Source of the DNA: an uncultured Caulobacter sp.
GTDB taxonomy: Bacteria > Pseudomonadota > Alphaproteobacteria > Caulobacterales > Caulobacteraceae
Length of the DNA: 64,000 nucleotides
Assembly (NCBI GenBank): GCA_937925635.1
Contig: CALALX010000059.1
Span: 68,780-132,779, forward strand
Direction of reading: 5' to 3'
The translations under genes were made by a program, and so were the position numbers. Shown piece by piece: positions 35,913 to 42,851 of this stretch. The notes below the pieces were generated by a model that was given only the letters and a program-made list of their open reading frames with translations, made no database searches and was not told the origin of the DNA. How positions within the stretch are numbered: the first letter of the stretch is position 1; each line of letters begins with the position of its first letter.

Positions 35913-35938
35913 GGGACACGCACGGAAGTGCGCGTCCC
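35913..35938. repeat. GGGGAC-type inverted repeat, copy 2, between convergent genes
   Basis: Arms GGGACACGCAC and GTGCGCGTCCC (11 bp, one mismatch) with a GGAA loop. It lies between the ends of dxs and the convergent lipoprotein gene, so it can act in both directions as a terminator. It shares the GGGACACGCAC core with the copy at 10626. Confidence 0.6.
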
Positions 35939-35944
35939 CGGCTC

Positions 35945-36409
35945 CTATGCCTCGCAAGCCTTGAAGAAGCGCGCAACGTGGCGGTGCTCGGCGCCCTTCG
36001 CATCCAGCTCCACCGAGCGCCCGCGATCGATCAACGCAAGGTCGCCCGTGCGCTCGAACCGCGCCAGCGGCCGCGAGTCGAGCCGGGCGGAGGTCTCGAT
36101 CATCTGACCCATCCCGGGCGCGGCGACCAGTTCGCCGCCGAAGCGGGTCGGCTTGCCGGCCGATGTCAGGATCACACCGGCCTGAGGCGAGCCGCCGAGC
36201 AGCGAGACCCTCGCGACGCCCGCGCGCTCGCAGGTCATCATCAGGACCACGTTGTCAGACATCGGGGCGCCGTAGGTCAGTTTGGGGCCTTCGCCGTCGT
36301 GGTTCTGGTAGGACCAGGCGAAGCCGTCGGCGACCGACGCCGGCTGACTGACGCAGCTGCCCAGAGCGAGGGCTGCAAGGGCGCTGGAGATGGCGAGAAA
36401 ACGGAACAT
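35945..36409 (-). CDS. Hypothetical lipoprotein
   Basis: A 154-residue protein with a lipoprotein signal (FLAISSALAALALGSC, lipobox ALGSC with Cys19) and a beta-rich domain. Its ending HVARFFKACEA carries a Cys that may pair with another in MMTCERAG. ATG 36409 fits the signal; an in-frame ATG 33 bases upstream lacks one. Family not recognised. It lies between dxs and flgH and may be an outer-membrane lipoprotein. Confidence 0.72.
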   Translation of the reverse strand: MFRFLAISSALAALALGSCVSQPASVADGFAWSYQNHDGEGPKLTYGAPMSDNVVLMMTCERAGVARVSLLGGSPQAGVILTSAGKPTRFGGELVAAPGMGQMIETSARLDSRPLARFERTGDLALIDRGRSVELDAKGAEHRHVARFFKACEA

Positions 36410-36466
36410 GGCGCGCCTCCCTTCGACGGGGAAACGCGCCATGGGTCGTTAAGGTTCAGAACAGGA

Positions 36467-37195
36467 TCAGAACGGCGAGAAGGTCTCGACTAGACCCTGC
36501 CCCACCGGGGTCTTCTGGGCGCGGCTGATGTCCCCGCGGCCGCCGTAGGCGATACGGGCCTCGGCGATCTGGCTGTGGCGGATCGTGTTGGCGGCTGAGA
36601 TATCCTCGGGACGGACGATGCCCGAGACGGTCAAGCGACGCATCTCGCCGTTGGTCAGGACCTCCTGGGTCCCCTGAATGACCATGTTGCCGTTGGGCAG
36701 GACGCCGGTGACGACGGCCGCGATGGTCAGGCTGATCTTCTCCGAACGGGTCACCGCGCCGGCGCCGGCCTTGTTGCTGGTCGAGCCGGTTTCGATGGCG
36801 GCGGCCGGATCGAAGCCGCCCGGCAGGATCTTCCCGAGCGAGCTCTCAAGGCCGAACAGATGCGGGAAGCCCATGGTCTGGCCGGACGTGCGCGAGGTCG
36901 TCGTGGAGTTCTGGGTGCGCGCCGAGTCGTCGATGTCGATCTGCACGGTCAGGATGTCGCCGACGCGCGCGGCGCGCTGGTCGCCGAAGAAGGTGCGCGC
37001 GCCCGTCCGCCACAGCGAATTGGCGTTGGCGGGCGGCGGCGTGGTCTGAGCCATCGGCATGACGGCCTGCTCCTGGGGGATCAGGGCCGCGGGATAGCCG
37101 ACCGGCGTGAGCTGCGGTCCGCGCACGGTCTCCTTCACGGTCGAGCAGGCGGCGAGGGGAACGAAGGCGATGGCGGCGAGAACGGCGAGACGCAT
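36467..37195 (-). CDS. flgH: Flagellar L-ring protein FlgH
   Basis: A 242-residue outer-membrane lipoprotein of the flagellar L-ring bushing. The lipobox signal is LAAIAFVPLAACS with the lipidated Cys. Family blocks are SLWRTGARTFFGDQRAARVG, DILTVQIDIDDSA, and the C-terminal SGIVRPEDISAANTIRHSQI and VGQGLVETFSPF. It is the last gene of the flgF-flgG-flgA-flgH operon, the Caulobacter order. flgI is not in this window. Confidence 0.95.
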   Translation of the reverse strand: MRLAVLAAIAFVPLAACSTVKETVRGPQLTPVGYPAALIPQEQAVMPMAQTTPPPANANSLWRTGARTFFGDQRAARVGDILTVQIDIDDSARTQNSTTTSRTSGQTMGFPHLFGLESSLGKILPGGFDPAAAIETGSTSNKAGAGAVTRSEKISLTIAAVVTGVLPNGNMVIQGTQEVLTNGEMRRLTVSGIVRPEDISAANTIRHSQIAEARIAYGGRGDISRAQKTPVGQGLVETFSPF

Positions 37196-37207
37196 GGGCG
37201 GAATCCT

Positions 37208-37945
37208 CTAGCGGGCTGCGTACTGGGCAGGTCCGGCGGCCTTCAGCCGCTGCGCCTCGGGGCCGGTGACAGCCTGCCCTGGCGCGATCGCGACCGCCTC
37301 GATCACTTTCTTCGAGGCGGTATTCTGGACGTTGAAAGTCTGGCCGGCCGAGGCGTTGGCCAGGGCCTTCCCCTGGATGGTCAGGGTGATGCCGCCGTTG
37401 GACCAGGTCACCTCGACCATGTCGCCGGACTTGATCACCTGGCGGGCGGCGACATCGCGCATCGACACCACCGCGCCTTCGCGCAGCGGCCGGCGGGCGG
37501 CCATGCCGATCAGGGCGTCGGCGTCGCGCGGGGCGTCCGACGGCGCGCCGGCCGCCTTGGACCAGACCATGTCGGTCGGCTGGATCACCTCGCCGGCGTT
37601 GACGCTGCGGGCCCAGGCCAGGACTTCGACGTTGCCGCGGGCGGCGGTCGCGGACGCGGCGGCTACGCCGGCGCGGACGACGATCCGGCGTAGCCCCTGC
37701 GGGTTGCCCCAGTCGAGCCCGGCGCGGCGCGCCGCCATCTGCACGGCGCCGGCGTCGAGCACCACCGAGGGACCGGAACGGGTGGCGACCAGCAGATCGG
37801 CCGCGCCGCCGGCGCCGTCGAAAAGGTCGCCCAGGGTCACCCGGCCGTCGGCGTCGGCCACATCGGCCTTGAGGCTGACCGGACCGGCCAGGGCCGGGGT
37901 CGCCGTCAGCGCGGCGCAGAGCGTGAGGAGCAGGACCCGGCGCAT
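37208..37945 (-). CDS. flgA: Flagellar P-ring assembly chaperone FlgA
   Basis: A 245-residue periplasmic protein that chaperones P-ring protein FlgI. A Sec signal (residues 1-20) precedes a SAF-type domain with RPLREGAVVSMRDVA and the conserved GDMVEVTWSNGGITLTIQGK. The C-terminus contains ASAGQTFNVQN, typical of the family. It overlaps neither neighbour but sits 12 bases from flgH and 4 from flgG, so it belongs to the operon. Confidence 0.93.
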   Translation of the reverse strand: MRRVLLLTLCAALTATPALAGPVSLKADVADADGRVTLGDLFDGAGGAADLLVATRSGPSVVLDAGAVQMAARRAGLDWGNPQGLRRIVVRAGVAAASATAARGNVEVLAWARSVNAGEVIQPTDMVWSKAAGAPSDAPRDADALIGMAARRPLREGAVVSMRDVAARQVIKSGDMVEVTWSNGGITLTIQGKALANASAGQTFNVQNTASKKVIEAVAIAPGQAVTGPEAQRLKAAGPAQYAAR

Positions 37946-37949
37946 CAGC

Positions 37950-38738
<789 letters not shown>

Positions 38739-38751
38739 CTATCCTGCTCCC

Positions 38752-39486
38752 TTACGCGACCCGTCCGAGCCGCTCGACCGAGCGGCGGGACAGTTCGGAA
38801 GACCCTTCAATGGTCCGCGCCAGGCTCTCATAGGCGCGGCTGACCTCGATCATGCGGGTGATCTGGTCGATCGAGTTGACGTTGCTGCTTTCCAGCATGC
38901 CCTGGCGCACGCGGGCGGCGGTGCTGACCTGGGGCTGGATGTTGGAGGTGTTGCGCAGAAGGTTGTCGCCATCCTTGGACAGGCTCGACAGGTCGTCGAA
39001 CGCGAACACGCCGATCTTGCCGATCTGCTCGCCGTTCTGGCTGACCACGCCGTCGGCGGCGATGGTCACCGCGCCCTGCTCGGGATCGACGACGATCTCG
39101 CCGCTTTCGCCAAGGACCGGATCACCGCCCTGGGTGGTCAGGCGACCATCGGCGCCGAGTGTGAAACGACCGTCGCGCGTGAAGCGTTCGCCGGCGCCGG
39201 TCTGGATCTTGAAGAAGCCCTGGCCCTCGATGGCGAGGTCGAACGTCCCGCCGGTCTTGTTGAGCGCGCCCTGGCTGAAGTCGCGAAGAACGCCGTCGTC
39301 GATCACGAACTTCAGCGATTTCGGTCCGTCGACCATCTTCGCCCGATCCGACTCGTCCGTGCGGACCATGGCCGTCTCGACCTTGAAGCCGGTCGTGTCG
39401 CTGTTGGAGATGTTGTTGGCGATCACGTCCAGCTCGCGGCGCAGCGTCATCTGGCGCGACAGAGCGACGTACATCGTGTTGTCCAT
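38752..39486 (-). CDS. flgF: Flagellar proximal rod protein FlgF
   Basis: A 244-residue rod protein. It begins MDNTMYVALSRQMTLRRELD, the usual FlgF start, with IANNISNSDTTGFK; the C-terminus has SSNVNSIDQITRMIEVSRAY. An in-frame ATG 57 bases upstream is not used because it adds a non-flagellar leader. It is the first gene of the flgF-G-A-H operon, read from a predicted sigma-54 promoter at 39539-39554. Confidence 0.94.
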   Translation of the reverse strand: MDNTMYVALSRQMTLRRELDVIANNISNSDTTGFKVETAMVRTDESDRAKMVDGPKSLKFVIDDGVLRDFSQGALNKTGGTFDLAIEGQGFFKIQTGAGERFTRDGRFTLGADGRLTTQGGDPVLGESGEIVVDPEQGAVTIAADGVVSQNGEQIGKIGVFAFDDLSSLSKDGDNLLRNTSNIQPQVSTAARVRQGMLESSNVNSIDQITRMIEVSRAYESLARTIEGSSELSRRSVERLGRVA

Positions 39487-39538
39487 GCCCGTCCTCCCTC
39501 GTGGCTCGCTGGCGTCGAATGGCGTCCAGTGAGCGGGA

Positions 39539-39554
39539 TGCAAGCTCCAGGCCA
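39539..39554 (-). promoter_or_regulatory. Predicted sigma-54 promoter of flgF
   Basis: The minus strand reads TGGCCTGGAGCTTGCA: a -24 TGGC and a -12 TTGCA with the obligatory GG-N10-GC spacing. It lies 53 bases upstream of the flgF ATG, giving a leader of about 40 bases. Caulobacter class III flagellar operons, including the rod/hook genes, use RpoN with FlbD, which fits. Confidence 0.75.
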
Positions 39555-39730
39555 GTCTGAAAGCTCAATAAAAACAGCAAACAAGAAGGTTAACGGCCGC
39601 CGCCCGGTCATTCCTGCCGGGCCGTCTCCGCCGGGTGGCTGATCGTTGCGCGGCAAGGGGCGGAGCCGCCGCGCGCCGCCCCGCCGCGGATCGTCGCACC
39701 GCGCGCGTTAACCACGTTTGGAACCGATCC

Positions 39731-39745
39731 TTAACCAACGTGAAC
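39731..39745 (+). promoter_or_regulatory. Partial CtrA box upstream of fliL
   Basis: TTAACCAACGTGAAC has the first TTAA half-site and the correct 7-base spacer, but the second half is GAAC (TTAA-N7-GAAC). It lies about 40 bases before the fliL GTG. A further TTAA half-site occurs upstream (GTTAACC near 39707). fliL is a class II, CtrA-dependent gene in Caulobacter, which supports the reading, but this is a weak match. Confidence 0.4.
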
Positions 39746-39783
39746 GATTGAAGAGAGGGTATGGATTCTAGGGAGCCGCGCGC

Positions 39784-40392
39784 GTGGCGAGCGACAAGGG
39801 CAAGGAAGCCGACCAGACGCCGGACGACGGCGCCGCCGACGGCGTCGACGGTGAGGCTCCTGGCAAGAAGAAACTCCCGCTGAAGATGCTCATCATTGGC
39901 GGCGTCGCGGCGGTGCTTGTGCTCGGCGGTGGCGGCGGCGCGGCCTACATGTTCCTGCTCAAACCCAAGCCTGAAGCGGCCGGAGAGCACGGCAAGCCGG
40001 CCAAGAAGCCGAAGAAGGACAAGAAGGCCGAACACGGCGGCAAGCCGGGCGAAGCCGGCGCGGCCGTGATCCGCGAGGGGCCGGACGGCGTTGTCTTCTA
40101 CACGATGCCCGACATCGTCGTGAACATGCAGACCGCCGACGGCCGGCCGACCTTTCTGAAACTGAAGCTCACCTTCGAACTCGCCGACGAGAGCGCTGTC
40201 GAGGTGCTCGATCCGAACATGCCCCGCATCCAGGACATGTTTCAGACCTTCCTGCGCGAGCTGCGTCCGGAGGACCTTAACGGCAGCCAGGGCAGCTATC
40301 AGCTGCGGATGGAGATCCTGCGTCGCGTCAATCTGGTCGTCGCCCCGACAAAGGTGAAGGCCGTCCTGATCGAGGAGATGCTGATCAACTAG
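39784..40392 (+). CDS. fliL: Flagellar basal body-associated protein FliL
   Basis: A 202-residue inner-membrane protein that surrounds the stator and supports motor torque. It has a charged N-terminal tail, one membrane helix (LKMLIIGGVAAVLVLGGGG), a Lys/Pro/Gly-rich linker and the periplasmic domain with TMPDIVVNMQTADGRPTFLK and LNGSQGSYQLRMEILRRVNL. The GTG start at 39784 has a GGGAG site at the right distance. First gene of the fliL-fliM operon; divergent from flgF. Confidence 0.93.
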   Translation: MASDKGKEADQTPDDGAADGVDGEAPGKKKLPLKMLIIGGVAAVLVLGGGGGAAYMFLLKPKPEAAGEHGKPAKKPKKDKKAEHGGKPGEAGAAVIREGPDGVVFYTMPDIVVNMQTADGRPTFLKLKLTFELADESAVEVLDPNMPRIQDMFQTFLRELRPEDLNGSQGSYQLRMEILRRVNLVVAPTKVKAVLIEEMLIN

Positions 40393-40423
40393 CGCCCTCT
40401 CGGGGTGCTGGCGGCGTGCAGGC

Positions 40424-41515
40424 ATGAACCAGGACAGCGACGAACAGGCCGCGATGGCCCAATGGGCCCAGGAAAACGGCGACGCTTCGCCGGAGTGGGG
40501 CGGCGACAACGGCGAAGGCCTGCTCGGCGCCGAGCGCATCCTGAACCAGGACGAGATCGACAGCCTGCTCGGCTTCGATCTCAGCGAGGACGACGCGGCC
40601 GACCGCAACGGCATCCGCGCGATCATCAATTCGGCGCTGGTCTCCTACGAACGCCTGCCGATGCTCGAGATCGTCTTCGACCGGCTGGTCCGGTTGATGA
40701 CCACGAGCCTGCGCAACTTCACCAGCGACAACGTCGAGGTCAGCCTCGACAACATCTCGTCCATTCGTTTCGGCGACTACCTGAACTCGATCCCGCTGCC
40801 TGCCATCCTGTCGGTGTTCCGGGCGGAGCAGCTGGACAACTACGGCCTGCTGACGGTCGACTCGAACCTGATCTACTCGATCGTCGACGTGCTGCTTGGC
40901 GGCCGTCGCGGCACGGCGGCGATGCGCATCGAGGGGCGGCCCTACACGACCATCGAGCGCGTCCTGGTCCAGCGGATGGTCGAGGTGGTGCTGCAGGACG
41001 CCCAGGCGGCGTTCGAGCCGCTGACGCCGGTCAGCTTCAGTCTCGATCGCCTGGAGACCAATCCGCGCTTCGCGGCCATCGCCCGCCCGGCCAACGCGGC
41101 CATCCTGGTGAAGCTGCGCATCGACATGGAGGACCGCGGCGGGCGTATCGAACTCCTGCTGCCCTACGCCACGCTCGAACCCATCCGGAAGATGCTGCTG
41201 CAGCAGTTCATGGGTGAGAAATTCGGTCGCGACAACATCTGGGAAGGCCACCTGGCCACCGAGCTCTGGACCACCCAGCTGGAAGTCCGCGCCGTGCTCG
41301 ACGAACAGCAGGTGGGCCTTTCGAAGGTCCTGAACCTCAAGGTCGGCGACACCCTGCCGTTGAACGCCACGCCCGACAGCCTGGTCGAGTTGCGCGCCGG
41401 CACGATCCCGCTCACGCGCGGCCGTATGGGCCGGCGGAATCATCATATCGCGGTCCGCTGTGAGGCTCCGCTTTCGCCCGCCGCGAAATCGGCCGTCCAG
41501 AAGAGGCTGAAATGA
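40424..41515 (+). CDS. fliM: Flagellar motor switch protein FliM
   Basis: A 363-residue C-ring protein that binds CheY-P and sets rotation direction. The CheY-binding motif LNQDEIDSLLGFD is at residues 40-52 behind an acidic 38-residue N-terminal extension; in most FliM proteins it lies near residue 1-16. Family blocks follow: VSYERLPMLEIVFDRLVR, NYGLLTVDSNLIYSIVDVLL, and the C-terminal RGRMGRRNHHIAVRCE. Its stop overlaps the ATG of the next gene. Confidence 0.94.
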   Translation: MNQDSDEQAAMAQWAQENGDASPEWGGDNGEGLLGAERILNQDEIDSLLGFDLSEDDAADRNGIRAIINSALVSYERLPMLEIVFDRLVRLMTTSLRNFTSDNVEVSLDNISSIRFGDYLNSIPLPAILSVFRAEQLDNYGLLTVDSNLIYSIVDVLLGGRRGTAAMRIEGRPYTTIERVLVQRMVEVVLQDAQAAFEPLTPVSFSLDRLETNPRFAAIARPANAAILVKLRIDMEDRGGRIELLLPYATLEPIRKMLLQQFMGEKFGRDNIWEGHLATELWTTQLEVRAVLDEQQVGLSKVLNLKVGDTLPLNATPDSLVELRAGTIPLTRGRMGRRNHHIAVRCEAPLSPAAKSAVQKRLK

Positions 41516-41979
41516 GCATCGCCGTCATCGGACTGAACCTGCTGCTGGTCGTCCTGCTGGTCGCCGCCCTGGCCTTCGGCTGGCGGCTTGAGCGTCGCCT
41601 CAAGGCCCTGAAGGACAGCCATGAAGGGTTCGCCCGGGCCGTGGCCGACCTCGACGCCGCCGCCGCCCGGGCCGAGCAGGGTCTGGCCGACCTGCGCGCC
41701 GCCACCGACGAAGCCGCCGACACCCTCGCGGCCCGCATCGAAACCGCCAAGGCGCTCACGGCGCGGCTTGAGCAGGGGGTTACCGCTTCCTCAACCCCCA
41801 TGGTCGACACTGCCGCTCGGGCCACGTCGCCCGCGCCCGCGCCGCAGCGCGAGCGCGCGACGTTCGTGCGTCCCGAGCCCGCCGCCACGCCGCGCTCGCG
41901 CGCGCGCGTGGACGACGATCTGTTCGAGCCCGATCCCGAAGCCGGCCGGCTTCGCGCGATCTCCGGAGGCCGCCGATGA
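41512..41979 (+). CDS. Small membrane protein of the fliL-fliM operon (DUF6468-like)
   Basis: A 155-residue protein with one N-terminal membrane helix (LNLLLVVLLVAALAFGW), a coiled-coil segment (LDAAAARAEQGLADLRAATD), and a low-complexity Pro/Ala-rich linker leading to a short acidic C-terminus DDDLFEPDPEAGRLRAI. Such proteins accompany fliM in Caulobacter-type genomes (DUF6468 as I recall it). Both ends overlap neighbours by 4 bases, so it is tightly coupled with fliM and the next gene. Function unknown; possibly a stator or C-ring accessory. Confidence 0.75.
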   Translation: MSIAVIGLNLLLVVLLVAALAFGWRLERRLKALKDSHEGFARAVADLDAAAARAEQGLADLRAATDEAADTLAARIETAKALTARLEQGVTASSTPMVDTAARATSPAPAPQRERATFVRPEPAATPRSRARVDDDLFEPDPEAGRLRAISGGRR

Positions 41980-42851
41980 AGAACATGCCTCGCATCCTGC
42001 CGCTGGCCGGCGTCGCCGTCGCCGGCGTGCTGGCCGTCAACTTCCTGGCCGGCGCGCGGTCGATCCCAGACATGCTCGGCGGCGCCAGGGCGTTCGCGGA
42101 AGACCTGGCCGGCGGCAAGTCGGGGGAGGGGGCTGAGGCCGCCGCAAAGCCGGCCGCCGTCTGCGCTCCGACCGCCGCCGAGCTGGCGCGGCAGGCCAAT
42201 CTGTCGCCGGCTGAACTGCGCATTCTCCAGAACCTCGGCGAGCGCCGCGGCCAACTGGACGCCCGGGAGCAGGACATGGACGTCCAGCTCCAGCTTCTCG
42301 CCGCGGCGGAAGCCAAGCTCGACGCCCGCGTGAAGGCCCTCGCCGGCCTCAAGGGCGACGTGCAGGCGCTGCTGGGGCAGGCCGACGCACAGCAGGAGGC
42401 CGAGGTCACGCGGCTGGTCGCCGTCTTCTCCGCGATGAAGGCCAAGGACGCCGCGGCCCGCATGACGCTCCTGGAGGACTCTGTTCGCCTGCCGATCGCC
42501 GCCAAGATGAAGGAGCGCACGCTGGCCGCGATCCTGGCCCAGATGCCGCCGGTCGAGGCCAAGAAGCTGACCGAGAATCTGGCCAGCCGCTTCGCCGCCA
42601 GCCGGGCGCTCGCCGACGCGCGCGCCGCGCTGGCCCCCGAGGCCGCGCCGACGACGACCGCGGCCGCCGATGCTCCGGCAAAAGCTCCGCCGGCCGCCAA
42701 GGCCTCGCCGCCGAAGGCCCAGGCGGCCCGGCCGACCGGAGCACGCCCGCAGGCCTCGGCCGCGCCCACCAAGCCCGCCGCCACGCCGCCGGCCGCCACG
42801 CCAGCGACGGCGCCGGCCGCCGGCGCGCCTGCCCCGGCCAAGGCGGGGTAG
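41976..42851 (+). CDS. MotE-like flagellar protein
   Basis: A 291-residue exported protein. An N-terminal membrane/signal helix (residues 6-25) is followed by a coiled coil (about 85-145) and a MgtE/MotE-type helical segment, RLVAVFSAMKAKDAAARMTL and MKERTLAAILAQMPPVEAKK (about 147-200). The C-terminus is low-complexity Ala/Pro. Sinorhizobium MotE is a periplasmic chaperone for the stator-linked protein MotC, and this gene's position beside fliM and before a large exported TPR protein agrees with such a role. The 4-base overlap at its start and abutting GTG at its end show coupling. Confidence 0.72.
   Translation: MKNMPRILPLAGVAVAGVLAVNFLAGARSIPDMLGGARAFAEDLAGGKSGEGAEAAAKPAAVCAPTAAELARQANLSPAELRILQNLGERRGQLDAREQDMDVQLQLLAAAEAKLDARVKALAGLKGDVQALLGQADAQQEAEVTRLVAVFSAMKAKDAAARMTLLEDSVRLPIAAKMKERTLAAILAQMPPVEAKKLTENLASRFAASRALADARAALAPEAAPTTTAAADAPAKAPPAAKASPPKAQAARPTGARPQASAAPTKPAATPPAATPATAPAAGAPAPAKAG

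Noticed and set aside
33949..36003. 684-residue open frame opposite dxs
   Set aside because: Shadow of dxs; composition typical of reverse reading of a GC-rich gene.
39636..39649. TGGCTGATCGTTGC, resembling a plus-strand sigma-54 promoter for fliL
   Set aside because: The GG-to-GC spacing is 9 bases, not the strict 10, and fliL is expected to be CtrA-controlled.
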